Below, one piece after another: positions 24,761 to 32,835 of a stretch of DNA of 64,000 nucleotides. This DNA is from Nesterenkonia lutea (GTDB lineage: Bacteria > Actinomycetota > Actinomycetes > Actinomycetales > Micrococcaceae). The stretch lies in NCBI RefSeq assembly GCF_014873955.1, contig NZ_JADBED010000001.1, positions 2,356,001-2,420,000 of the forward strand. Reading direction: 5' to 3'. Within the stretch, counting starts at the first letter, position 1, and each line of letters opens with the position of its first letter. The translations under genes and the position numbers were made by a program. Under the pieces are notes generated by a model. That model saw nothing but the letters and a program-made list of their open reading frames with translations. It was not told where the DNA came from and ran no database searches.

Positions 24761-25639
24761 TCAGATGCCGAGCCGACGGCGCAGCTCCGGCGCGTGCCTC
24801 CGTGAGACCTCCACCCGGCTGCGCTGACGGTCGTTGAGCACCAGCACCAGAGTGCCGCGGAAATCTGGGACGAGCTCCCGGACATAGCGCAGATTGACCA
24901 GGTAGGAGCGGTGCACGCGGAAGAAGTGGCCCTGCAGCCTGCGTTCGAGCTCGTTGAGCGAGAAGGACACCAGCACGCGGTCATCGGCAAGCTTCAGTGA
25001 CGCGTATCCGCGCGCCGCGACCGCGTAGACGATCGCATCACCCTCCACCAGGACAGTGCGACCATCCCGCTGGACCGGGATGCGCACGAGCTGGTTCTGC
25101 GCTTCCCTGACGCCGGCCTGCGCGAGAGCGGAGCGCGGGGCAGCCGTCGCCGAGGCGAGAGCACCTGGACCGTGGCCCGGCGCGTGATCTGGGGCGGAGC
25201 CCGTGATCTGGCCCGCACCCTCGCCCGGTGCTCCGGCCGAGGAGGGAGAGGCGGTGGCCTCCGCGCTGGAGAGCGCCCTCTCCACCGAACGCTGAAGCCG
25301 CTCTGCTGAGAAGGGCTTGACCAGGTAGTCAGCCGCGGCCAGATCGAATGCCTGCACCGCGTGGTCGGGGTAAGCCGTGGTGAAGATGACCTGGGGTCGG
25401 CGAGCACCCTCGACGCCCGCCGAGCCGCGCAGCCGCTCGGCCACCTCGAGCCCGGTGAGGCCCGGCATGCGGATGTCCAGGAAGACCAGGTCATAGGCCA
25501 GCGAGTTCAGCAGCAGCAGCGCCTCTTCGCCGTTGGTGGCCTCACCCACGACCTGGACTCCGCCGATCTCCTCCAGCAGAAACCGCAGTTCCTCGCGGGC
25601 GGGCGCCTCGTCGTCCACGATCAGTGCCCGGGGGTGCAT
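24761..25639 (-). CDS. LytTR-type response regulator
   Basis: A 292-residue DNA-binding regulator. The receiver domain (5-125) has acidic residues Asp9/Asp10, phospho-acceptor Asp55 (LVFLDIRMPG), Thr in TTAYPDHAVQAF and Lys in LVKPFSAERL. A Pro/Gly/Ala-rich linker (130-185) leads to a LytTR domain (about 190-290; LVRIPVQRDGRTVLVEGDAI, FFRVHRSYLVNLRYV). It is the partner of the histidine kinase encoded directly upstream (42-nt gap), as in E. coli BtsSR/YpdAB, which respond to pyruvate and control transporters. A TATACT box 6 nt before ATG 25639 would also allow separate, leaderless expression. Probable targets are the adjacent symporter operons. Confidence 0.9.
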   Translation of the reverse strand: MHPRALIVDDEAPAREELRFLLEEIGGVQVVGEATNGEEALLLLNSLAYDLVFLDIRMPGLTGLEVAERLRGSAGVEGARRPQVIFTTAYPDHAVQAFDLAAADYLVKPFSAERLQRSVERALSSAEATASPSSAGAPGEGAGQITGSAPDHAPGHGPGALASATAAPRSALAQAGVREAQNQLVRIPVQRDGRTVLVEGDAIVYAVAARGYASLKLADDRVLVSFSLNELERRLQGHFFRVHRSYLVNLRYVRELVPDFRGTLVLVLNDRQRSRVEVSRRHAPELRRRLGI

Positions 25640-25645
25640 TCGCCC

Positions 25646-25651
25646 AGTATA
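25646..25651 (-). promoter_or_regulatory. Leaderless -10 box (TATACT)
   Basis: Minus strand TATACT, 6 nt (GGGCGA), ATG 25639. It would give the response regulator its own promoter in the gap after the kinase gene. Confidence 0.55.
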
Positions 25652-25681
25652 GGGTCAATGCCCAGCTTCCTGTGATCCGGA

Positions 25682-27007
25682 TCACCGAAGCGGTATCGTC
25701 AGCTCCACCACAGTGCCGCCCGAGCGCGGCGTGGAGATCGACAGCTCATAGCGGTCGCCGAACAGCGAGCTGAGCCGTTCACTGATGTTCTGCAGTCCGA
25801 CCCCGGCATGGCTGGGGTCCTCCTGGACGGCCTCGCGGCCGCGCAGCTCTCCGGTGCTGTCCGCCATCTCCGCCAACACCTCGGGAGCCATCCCGACGCC
25901 GTCGTCGCTGACCCTGATCGTGGTGGTGCGCGCCAACGGATCCACCCGGGCCCGCAGATGCACCGTGCCGCCCGCCGCCTTGCCGGCGATGCCGTGCTTG
26001 ACCGCGTTCTCCACCAGCGGCTGGATCATCAGCACCGGCACTCTGGTGGTCAGCACCTGGGGGTCGATGTCATAGCGGACCTTGAGCCGGTCCCCGAAGC
26101 GCGCCTGCTCCAGGGAGACATAGGTCCGCACGAAGTAGTACTCCTGGGCGAACTCGGCGTAGTGCCCCTCCTGCCGCACGGCATAGCGGAAGAACTCGGA
26201 GAGTCGCAGCAGCAGCTCACGAGCCTCGTCGGGGCGGGTGCGCGCCTTCGAGGCGATGGTGTTGAGGATGTTGAACAGGAAGTGTGGGTTGATCTGGGCG
26301 CGCAGAGCGTTCAGCCTCGCATCGGTGGCGAGCTGCTTCTCCCGGTCCAGCTCCGCGAGCTCCAGGTGCAGGGAGAGCATCGACGCCATGTCCTCCACGA
26401 GCTGCCGCGGCGGGATCTCCGTCTCGGCCTGATAGACCCCCAGCGTTCCGATCACGCGGGCGCCGACGCGCAGCGGGACGATCACGGCGGAGATCAGCTC
26501 GCACCCGGGGACGCGGCAGCCCAGTCCGGCCCGGTCCCGGACCACCTGGGTCTTGCCCTTGGCGATGGTGCGGGGGGCGGCCGAGGTCTGCATCTGCGCA
26601 CCCTCCCGATGATGGTCCGCCCCAGGTCCCACATAGGCGAGGATCTGCTCGCGGTCGGTGATCGAGACCGCGTCCCCGGAGAGCATCGGGCGCAGCAGCT
26701 CGCAGGTGCGCCGGGCGGCCTCCGGGGTGAGCCCGGCGCGGAGCGGCATGGAGCGCCCTGCCGCGGCGAGGTTCCGCACTCCGCGGCTCACCTCCACCTC
26801 GCGCGGGGAGACGGGACGCTGACGCCGCCTCCCGCTGGCGCCGCGCAGGGCCGAGGGGTAGCCCAGCACCGCGCCGACCGTCAGGGCGAGCCCCAGCCCG
26901 AGCGTGGGCAGCATGGGCAGGGCGGGATCGGCGAAGATCTGGGTGCCGAGATAGACCAGGACCCAGATGAGCGTGACCGCCGCCGCCAGCACCGCACTAC
27001 CGCGCAT
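25682..27007 (-). CDS. LytS/BtsS-like sensor histidine kinase
   Basis: A 441-residue membrane kinase. It has two N-terminal transmembrane helices (AVLAAAVTLIWVLVYLGTQI; LPTLGLGLALTVGAVLGY), a GAF-type sensor region (about 75-215) and a His_kinase domain with the phospho-acceptor His in QINPHFLFNILNTIAS. An ATPase domain follows (N-box PLVENAVKHGI, G-boxes SDDGVGMAPE and HAGVGLQNI). It lacks the five-helix 5TM-Lyt sensor of LytS, so its input is more likely bound by the GAF-like domain, as in BtsS/YpdA-type pyruvate sensors. It overlaps the upstream symporter gene by 11 bp, tightly linking sensor and transporter. The ligand is inferred, not shown. Confidence 0.85.
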   Translation of the reverse strand: MRGSAVLAAAVTLIWVLVYLGTQIFADPALPMLPTLGLGLALTVGAVLGYPSALRGASGRRRQRPVSPREVEVSRGVRNLAAAGRSMPLRAGLTPEAARRTCELLRPMLSGDAVSITDREQILAYVGPGADHHREGAQMQTSAAPRTIAKGKTQVVRDRAGLGCRVPGCELISAVIVPLRVGARVIGTLGVYQAETEIPPRQLVEDMASMLSLHLELAELDREKQLATDARLNALRAQINPHFLFNILNTIASKARTRPDEARELLLRLSEFFRYAVRQEGHYAEFAQEYYFVRTYVSLEQARFGDRLKVRYDIDPQVLTTRVPVLMIQPLVENAVKHGIAGKAAGGTVHLRARVDPLARTTTIRVSDDGVGMAPEVLAEMADSTGELRGREAVQEDPSHAGVGLQNISERLSSLFGDRYELSISTPRSGGTVVELTIPLR

Positions 27008-28688
27008 CCATGCCTCCTCGGGTCAGTCGGGCCATGCGTTCGGCTCGGCGGTCAGCCGCCGTGCCGTGCATGCGCACCCAGTGGCTCTGGACTCCGGCGG
27101 GGGCCGTCGTGCGCAGCGAGACCAGCACCACCACCGCCACGGTGATCGGAGCCACCACCAGGGTCGGCGCGGCGAACAGCTCCCGAAGCCATACGACCTC
27201 GATGAATCCCGCGCTCAGGAACATGCTCACGGAGAGTCCCGCTCCGGTGAGCAGTCCGGCCAGGGAACCGGCCGCCGTCGTCCTGTGCCACCAGATGGCG
27301 AGCACCAGCACCGGGGTGAGCGCAGAGCCTGCGACGGCGAAGGCCCAGGTCACCATGGTGGCGACAAGGGAGGGCATCGCGGGGGCGAAGGCTTCGGGGC
27401 GCAGCGCGATGGCCAGCGCGGCCGCGAGCGCCGCACCGACCAGAGTGGTGATCCGACCGGCCCAGACCGCCTGACGCTGCGTGGCCCTGGGATTGATGTG
27501 GCGTTCATAGACGTCATGTCCCCAGGTGGCCGCCGAGGCGAGCAGCAGGCCCGCCACCGTGGACATCGCAGCGATCAGCGCCGCCGCGGCGATGAGACCC
27601 AGACCGGTCTGGTCACCATAGATGCGTCCCAGCACCGGCAGGGCATGTTCCGGAGTGTGCAGCACGCCGTTGACGGTCAGCTCTTCGAGCCAGGGCCGTC
27701 CCCGCACCGCGTCCGGGATGATGTCTCGAGCGGCGGTGCCGAGCATGATCGCCATCGCATAGAACGCCCCGATCAGGATCAGCACCCAGACCGTCGTGGT
27801 CCGTGCCGCCTTTCCGGTGGGCGAGGTGAAATACCGGTTCATCACGTGCGGCAGCCCGGCGGTGCCCAGACCCAGCGTCACCACCAGCGCCACCTGGCCC
27901 AGCGGCCCGTAGCGTGCGCCCGGCTCTCCGAAGCGCGCCGGCTCATCCGGGTGCATGTGATTGGTCTCCTCGGTCAGCACCCAGGTCTGTCCTCCAGCTC
28001 CCGCGCCTTCGAGCGAGGGATTCGCCAGCGGAGACCGGCTCAGGCTCTCCACTGCCTCCCCGTAGCGGAAGCCATCGGCGGTGACCACCGCCGCGAGCCA
28101 GACCAGTGCGGCGAAGAGCAGCAGAAACTGGACCGCCTGGTTCCAGGTGGTCCCGCGCATTCCGCCGAAGGCGACGACGACGGCGACCACTGCGGTCGAG
28201 AGCAGCACTCCGGTCGCGTAGGGGGAGAATCCCAGCAGACCCTGCCCGACCAGCAGCTCCCAGGTGATCCCGCCGCCCACTGACTGCGGGACGAGATAGC
28301 AGAGGATGACCAGCTGGACCACGCCCACCGAGGCCAGGCGCACCGGGTCCGAGTCCATCCGGCGTCCGAGGAAGTCTGCCAGCGAGAACTCCCCGAAGCG
28401 GCGCAGCGGGGCGGCGATCAGCAGCAGCACCGGCACGAATCCCGCGGCGAAGCCCACTGCGTACCAGGCTCCGTCGAGCCCAGAGACGTATACGGCGGCG
28501 GCCACCCCCAGGAAGGACGCTGCAGAGAGGTAGTCGCCGCAGATGGCCCAGGAGTTCGTCATCACTCCCACACGCTGTCCTGCGAGGTAGAAGTCCACCG
28601 TCGAGGGGCCGCGGGGACGGCTGATGAAGGAGACACCGAGCACGATCACCAGCACAGCGGCCAGAGTCACCACTGCGGTGGAGGTCAT
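26997..28688 (-). CDS. Sodium:solute symporter, ActP/MctC-like monocarboxylate carrier
   Basis: A 563-residue membrane protein with about 13 helices of the SSS family. Blocks typical of the acetate/pyruvate permease branch are FYLAGQRVGVMTNSWAICGD, YLSAASFLGV, LGTAGLPHVMNRYFT and STVAGLLLASAATWGHDVY. It should import a small monocarboxylate such as acetate, propionate or pyruvate with Na+ or H+. It is translationally coupled on both sides: the DUF485 gene overlaps its start by 4 bp and the kinase gene overlaps its end. The DUF485-ActP pairing is standard (yjcH-actP). The substrate cannot be fixed from sequence. Confidence 0.85.
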   Translation of the reverse strand: MTSTAVVTLAAVLVIVLGVSFISRPRGPSTVDFYLAGQRVGVMTNSWAICGDYLSAASFLGVAAAVYVSGLDGAWYAVGFAAGFVPVLLLIAAPLRRFGEFSLADFLGRRMDSDPVRLASVGVVQLVILCYLVPQSVGGGITWELLVGQGLLGFSPYATGVLLSTAVVAVVVAFGGMRGTTWNQAVQFLLLFAALVWLAAVVTADGFRYGEAVESLSRSPLANPSLEGAGAGGQTWVLTEETNHMHPDEPARFGEPGARYGPLGQVALVVTLGLGTAGLPHVMNRYFTSPTGKAARTTTVWVLILIGAFYAMAIMLGTAARDIIPDAVRGRPWLEELTVNGVLHTPEHALPVLGRIYGDQTGLGLIAAAALIAAMSTVAGLLLASAATWGHDVYERHINPRATQRQAVWAGRITTLVGAALAAALAIALRPEAFAPAMPSLVATMVTWAFAVAGSALTPVLVLAIWWHRTTAAGSLAGLLTGAGLSVSMFLSAGFIEVVWLRELFAAPTLVVAPITVAVVVLVSLRTTAPAGVQSHWVRMHGTAADRRAERMARLTRGGMDAR

Positions 28689-29071
28689 GGCGGGTTCTCC
28701 TCAGCCGAGACCTCTGGATCGTCGAGCTCCTGCTGACCACCCAGCATCCGGGACTCCACCGAGGCGCTCAGCCGAGCGGCGGCGATGCCGAGGATCGCGA
28801 AGACCAGATAGAGGCCGCCGGCCGCGGCCACGAAGCCGGGGCTGAGCTCCCCGAGGACACGCGCTCCGGTCCACCACTGCAGGGTCATGGTCAGCACGGG
28901 GAAGGCCGCCACGAGGATGAGGAACACGAAGAAGTAGGCCAGGGCGATCGCGCGCTGGGCGCGGAATGCCGCGTCCACCTCGGCGGGGGTGTCGCGCACC
29001 TCGCGGTCCGAGGATGCGCCGAGACCGGCCTGCGACACCGCGTGCTCGGGTCGGCTCAGGCGGGGATCCAC
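28685..29071 (-). CDS. DUF485 small membrane protein, symporter partner
   Basis: A 128-residue protein with two transmembrane helices (ALAYFFVFLILVAAFPVLT; PGFVAAAGGLYLVFAILGIA) preceded by VDAAFRAQRAIALAY, the DUF485 pattern of YjcH-like proteins that accompany acetate permeases. The start used is GTG 29071, which overlaps the stop of the upstream gene; a longer frame exists but its N-terminus is out-of-frame read-through of that gene. It overlaps the symporter start by ATGA. Its role is presumed to be in symporter assembly or regulation. Confidence 0.75.
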   Translation of the reverse strand: MDPRLSRPEHAVSQAGLGASSDREVRDTPAEVDAAFRAQRAIALAYFFVFLILVAAFPVLTMTLQWWTGARVLGELSPGFVAAAGGLYLVFAILGIAAARLSASVESRMLGGQQELDDPEVSAEENPP

Positions 29072-29538
29072 GTTCGGTACATGGTCCAGGCAGACTTGAT
29101 CAGCACGACGGCGCCGCCGCCTGCCAGCACGAGGCCCATGCCCGGCAGCAGTCCGCCCCAGGCGTCTGCCTGGACCGAGAACGCGATGATTTTCCATGCC
29201 TGGAGCAGCACGATCACGGCGACGATGAGCCCCGGGATCGCCGCGTGAGCGATGGCCAGCCTGCGCCGGGGGACGAATGCCCCGGCGAAGGAGAGAAAGC
29301 CGACGGCCAGCGTGATGACTCCCGGCCCGTCGGTGCCGCGCAGTGCGTAGGTCTCACCGGTGACCTGCTCCATGAAGGGCAGATAGACCCAGGGGAGGAA
29401 CGCGGAGACGATCAGCATGAGTCCACCGAGGATCATCGCCTTGCTGCCGGGATGGAAGACGCCCCAGCCGGTGGCGCTGCCAGCCTTCAGCCGAGCACTG
29501 ATGCCGCCGTAGATGCCTTTGTCCGCTGTCGTGGTCAT
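29056..29538 (-). CDS. Four-helix membrane protein of unknown family
   Basis: A 160-residue integral membrane protein with four hydrophobic segments (SKAMILGGLMLIVSAFLPWV, GVITLAVGFLSFAGAFV, IPGLIVAVIVLLQAWKIIAF and GGLLPGMGLVLAGGGAVVLI). It is the first gene of the operon leading to DUF485, symporter, kinase and regulator, and overlaps the DUF485 gene by 16 bp. A TAGGAT box 6 nt before ATG 29538 marks a leaderless start. I cannot name the family; position suggests a role in the uptake or sensing complex. Confidence 0.65.
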   Translation of the reverse strand: MTTTADKGIYGGISARLKAGSATGWGVFHPGSKAMILGGLMLIVSAFLPWVYLPFMEQVTGETYALRGTDGPGVITLAVGFLSFAGAFVPRRRLAIAHAAIPGLIVAVIVLLQAWKIIAFSVQADAWGGLLPGMGLVLAGGGAVVLIKSAWTMYRTWIPA

Positions 29539-29544
29539 GCCGTC

Positions 29545-29550
29545 ATCCTA
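29545..29550 (-). promoter_or_regulatory. Leaderless -10 box (TAGGAT)
   Basis: Minus strand TAGGAT, 6 nt, ATG 29538; the promoter of the DUF485/ActP/LytSR operon. Confidence 0.55.
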
Positions 29551-29613
29551 GATGTGATCAGCACCACAGACTAAGCGGGTGTCGGGGAAACTGATCAGCG
29601 GTGCTTTTTCGAC

Positions 29614-29712
29614 GCTGAACGGCGGTTTCTGCCGATCGAGTGGTCGTTCTGGCCTGCTTCTCCGCTCAACGTGCGATTCACGCCGCTGGCAAACACAGAT
29701 GCACCGTTGAGG
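29614..29712. promoter_or_regulatory. Three repeated sites, candidate LytTR operators
   Basis: GCTGAACGGCGG (29614-29625) and GCTCAACGTGCG (29664-29675) lie exactly 50 bp apart in the same orientation, and CCTCAACGGTGC is on the minus strand at 29701-29712. LytTR regulators bind imperfect repeats of about 9-12 bp separated by helical turns. The location, between the two divergent symporter operons, fits joint control. The consensus is my own reading. Confidence 0.35.
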
Positions 29713-29815
29713 GTCCTCGCACTTGTGATCTGAGCCACATTTTGACTGTCTTAGAGGACTCCCTGCGCATCCCGCGCGGGTGAATCGCCTCGCACTAGGA
29801 AGAAGGGAGCCTCCC

Positions 29816-30142
29816 ATGTCCGATGTGGCACATGAGGGAACCTCAGGTGTACCGCCTGAGGCGGAGGACACCAGTTGGCGCCAGCGCTACTGGAAGAAGA
29901 ACCTCCGGCTGATGATCGTTCTGCTGGCCATCTGGTTCACCGTCTCATTCGGCTTCGGCATCCTGCTGATCGAACCGCTCAACAACATCGTCATCATGGG
30001 CTTCCCGCTGGGCCTGTGGTTCGCCCAGCAGGGATCCATCTACGTCTTCGTGATCCTGATCCTGGTCTATGCGCTGTGGATGGACCGGATCGATGACGAG
30101 TTCGGCGTCGCCGAACGCAATGGAGAGGGTGGTTACAAGTGA
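29816..30142 (+). CDS. DUF4212 protein, small subunit of sodium:substrate symporter
   Basis: A 108-residue membrane protein with two transmembrane helices (LMIVLLAIWFTVSFGFGILL; IYVFVILILVYALWMDRIDD) and the family signature WKKNLRLM...MGFPLGLWFAQQGSI. DUF4212 proteins are always encoded next to an SSS symporter of the VC_2705 type and probably form a two-subunit carrier. ATG 29816 follows AAGGGAG. Its stop overlaps the GTG start of the symporter (GTGA), so the two are translated together. Confidence 0.85.
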   Translation: MSDVAHEGTSGVPPEAEDTSWRQRYWKKNLRLMIVLLAIWFTVSFGFGILLIEPLNNIVIMGFPLGLWFAQQGSIYVFVILILVYALWMDRIDDEFGVAERNGEGGYK

Positions 30143-31815
30143 CTGAAACCCAGTTCTGGACCTTCTTCTTCATCATCCTGACCTTCGGCCTCTACATCAT
30201 CATCGCGTGGCGCTCCCGCGTGAAGGAGACCAAAGAGTTCTACGTCGCCTCTCAGGGCGTCCCGACCCTCGCCAATGGTGCGGCCATCGCCGCGGACTGG
30301 ATGAGTGCGGCGAGCTTCATCGGCATGGCGGGCCTGATCGCCTTCCTGGGCTCCGACGGCTCGGTCTATCTGATGGGCTGGACCGGCGGCTACGTTCTGC
30401 TTGCACTGCTGCTGGCCCCCTACCTTCGCAAATGGGGCAAGTTCACGGTGCCCGAGTTCGTCGGGGATCGCTATTCAGAGTCGGTGCGCATCGTCGCAGC
30501 GGTCTGCGCCATCGTCGTCTCCTTCACCTATGTGGTCGGACAGATGGCCGGCGGCGGCATCGTCTTCAGCCGTTTCCTGGGCCTGAGCATCGAGTGGGGC
30601 GTGGTGCTGGTCGCCGTCGTCATCTTCTTCTACGCCGTGCTCGGGGGCATGAAGGGCATCACCTACACTCAGGTCGCCCAGTACACCGTGCTGATCATCG
30701 CGTACCTGATCCCGGCCTTCGCCGTGGCGTACCAGACCACGGGCATTCCGGTCCCGCAGATCTCCTACGGACGGATCCTCGCCGAGCTGGACGCGCTGAG
30801 CACCGAGTTCGGGCTGAGTGAATTCACCGAGGCCTTCGCCGGCCGTGCCGGCGGACAGGTCGACGTGTTCCTGGTGACGCTCTCGCTGATGCTGGGCACG
30901 GCGGGTCTGCCGCATGTGATCATCCGCTTCTACACGACCAAGACGGTCCGCGGTGCTCGCTATTCGGCCTTCTGGGCGCTCTTCTTCATCTCGCTGCTCT
31001 ACCTCACGGCTCCGGCTGTGGGCGCGTTCACCAAGCTGAACCTGCTCCAGGGCGTCCAGGGACAGGGTCCTGACACCCTGCCCAACTGGATCAACACCTG
31101 GGGTGCGACAGGGCTGGTGACCGTCAACGAGGACGCGGAGACGATTCAAACCGTGTCCAACCTGGCGACATCCGGCGCGGATCTGATCGTCAACAATGAC
31201 ATCCTGGTCCTCGCCTCACCGGAGATCGGAGGGCTTCCCGCTCCGATCGTCGGCCTGATGGCCGCCGGCGGCATGGCGGCAGCCATGTCCACCGCTGCAG
31301 GCCTGCTGCTCGTGATCTCCTCGGCCGCTTCCCATGACCTGTACTTCCGGGTCATCAAGAAGACCGGTGCTTCAGAGAAGGAGCAGATGCTGGTCGGACG
31401 CATCGCCATGGCGGTCGCGATCCTCGTGGCGATCTGGGCCGGCATCAACCCGCCGGCCTTCGTGGCTCAGGTGGTCGCATTCGCCTTCGGACTCGCGGCC
31501 TCGACGTTCTTCCCGATCCTGATCCTCGGGATCTTCTGGAAGAAGGCGAACGGGCCGGGTGCCACCGCAGGCATGCTCTCCGGTCTGGCGTTCACCGCGA
31601 CGTACATGATCTACACGCTGGAGGTCTTCGGAACCGGCGCCAACGATCACATCCTGAACGTCTCCCCGGAGGGAATCGGCGCGATCGGTGCTGCGGTGAA
31701 CTTCACCGTGACCATCATCGTCTCGAAGCTGACGAAGCCGCCGAGCCCACTGGTCCAGGAGATGGTCGAAGAGATCCGGTATCCGCAGACCCGAACGGCT
31801 GCTGTGCGGTCCTGA
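30139..31815 (+). CDS. Sodium:solute symporter, VC_2705 type
   Basis: A 558-residue SSS-family carrier with about 13 helices. Recognisable blocks are KEFYVASQGVPTLANGAAIA, DWMSAASFIGMAGLI, FVGDRYSESVRIVAA, YVVGQMAGGGIVFSRFLGL, LGTAGLPHVIIRFYT and AAMSTAAGLLLVISSAASHD. This subclass works with a DUF4212 partner and probably takes up short-chain organic acids (acetate, propionate, lactate) with Na+. It is translationally coupled to the DUF4212 gene and ends in a 58-bp palindromic terminator. Together with the divergent ActP-like carrier it gives the locus two different Na+-driven carriers around one LytTR system. Confidence 0.85.
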   Translation: MTETQFWTFFFIILTFGLYIIIAWRSRVKETKEFYVASQGVPTLANGAAIAADWMSAASFIGMAGLIAFLGSDGSVYLMGWTGGYVLLALLLAPYLRKWGKFTVPEFVGDRYSESVRIVAAVCAIVVSFTYVVGQMAGGGIVFSRFLGLSIEWGVVLVAVVIFFYAVLGGMKGITYTQVAQYTVLIIAYLIPAFAVAYQTTGIPVPQISYGRILAELDALSTEFGLSEFTEAFAGRAGGQVDVFLVTLSLMLGTAGLPHVIIRFYTTKTVRGARYSAFWALFFISLLYLTAPAVGAFTKLNLLQGVQGQGPDTLPNWINTWGATGLVTVNEDAETIQTVSNLATSGADLIVNNDILVLASPEIGGLPAPIVGLMAAGGMAAAMSTAAGLLLVISSAASHDLYFRVIKKTGASEKEQMLVGRIAMAVAILVAIWAGINPPAFVAQVVAFAFGLAASTFFPILILGIFWKKANGPGATAGMLSGLAFTATYMIYTLEVFGTGANDHILNVSPEGIGAIGAAVNFTVTIIVSKLTKPPSPLVQEMVEEIRYPQTRTAAVRS

Positions 31816-31853
31816 ATCGAGACCGCACGGGTCAGAGAGGACCCCGGCGGGAG

Positions 31854-31911
31854 ATGAACCACGAAGCGGCCCCCGCACCAGACCTGGTGCGGGGGCCGCT
31901 TCGTGGTTCAT
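31854..31911. terminator. Perfect palindromic bidirectional terminator
   Basis: 28-bp perfect arms (31854-31881, 31884-31911; core AGCGGCCCCCGCACCAG) around a 2-nt centre, between the convergent symporter and epimerase genes. The right arm is followed by a second copy of TTCGTGGTTCATG, so the last 13 bp are tandemly duplicated. Confidence 0.85.
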
Positions 31912-31956
31912 GTTCGTGGTTCATGCTGTGTCGCTGTGCCGCCTGCTCGCTGGGTG

Positions 31957-32823
31957 TCAGCCTTCTTCGGTCAGCGAGGATTCGGCATCTCGCCACGAGT
32001 GTCTGGGCTCATAGCCCAGCTCGCGGCGGGCCTTCTCGATGGAGAGCAGCGTGTCATTGACACCCAGGTCCGCAACGAGCGGAACGTCGGGATAGACCTC
32101 CGCGACCAGTTCAGCATTGGGACGGGACATCACGGTGTCGGCCGCAGCGATGATGTAGCGCTCGAATCCCGGACCCGCCACAGCAAGAGCACGTTCGATG
32201 GCCTGTGCCCCGTCGCGGGCGTCGATGTACCCCCAGAGGTTCCACCTGCGCTGCATCGCGTCCGCGTCGAAGTCGGGGAATGCCGCATAGTCCTCGGGGT
32301 TCATGACATTGGAGAACCGCAGGGCGGTGATGGAGAGCTCCGGGTTCCAGCGCACGAGCTCGACGGCCATCGTCTCCTCGAGGTGCTTGCCCAGGGAGTA
32401 GGTGGATTCTGGACGCGCCGGATACTCCTCATCGACAGGGATGTACGGCGGAGGGGTGTCGAAGGGCAGCCCGAGCACGGTCTCGCTGGAGGCTGCGACG
32501 ATGCGTCTGATCCCGAGCCGTGACGCGGCCCAGAACACGTTGAAGCTGGCGGTGATGTTGTTGTGGAACGTCGCGGCGTCCGGCCGGATGCCCGGGGCGG
32601 GCACCGCTGCCAGGTGCACCACGGCGTCCACGCCCTCGTGCCGGTCCCCCACCGCGCCGAGGGCGTCGATGACCTGGCCATAATCGGTGAGGTCGACCTT
32701 GACGAAGCCCGGCGCACGCGCACCTTCGACGTCGAGGCCGATCACCTCGTGGCCTGCCGCGCGGAGCTCCCGCGCGACGACCGTGCCGAGCTTGCCTGTT
32801 GATCCTGTGACTGCGATTCTCAT
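31957..32823 (-). CDS. NAD(P)-dependent epimerase/dehydratase family protein
   Basis: A 288-residue short-chain (extended SDR) oxidoreductase. The Rossmann motif TGSTGKLGTVVARE is at the N-terminus (7-20) and acidic VIGLDVEGA follows. VVHLAAVPAPG and the catalytic YxxxK in STYSLGKHLEE are visible. It is likely to act on a sugar, sugar acid or nucleotide sugar; ALRFSNVMNPEDYAAF resembles uronate dehydrogenase-like members, but this is tentative. A TAGCGT box 6 nt before ATG 32823 indicates a leaderless start, although the ABC permease gene ends only 9 nt upstream, so both operon read-through and own promoter are possible. Confidence 0.8.
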   Translation of the reverse strand: MRIAVTGSTGKLGTVVARELRAAGHEVIGLDVEGARAPGFVKVDLTDYGQVIDALGAVGDRHEGVDAVVHLAAVPAPGIRPDAATFHNNITASFNVFWAASRLGIRRIVAASSETVLGLPFDTPPPYIPVDEEYPARPESTYSLGKHLEETMAVELVRWNPELSITALRFSNVMNPEDYAAFPDFDADAMQRRWNLWGYIDARDGAQAIERALAVAGPGFERYIIAAADTVMSRPNAELVAEVYPDVPLVADLGVNDTLLSIEKARRELGYEPRHSWRDAESSLTEEG

Positions 32824-32829
32824 GCCGCC

Positions 32830-32835
32830 ACGCTA
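32830..32835 (-). promoter_or_regulatory. Leaderless -10 box (TAGCGT)
   Basis: Minus strand TAGCGT, 6 nt, ATG 32823; overlaps the stop codon of the upstream permease gene. Confidence 0.45.
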
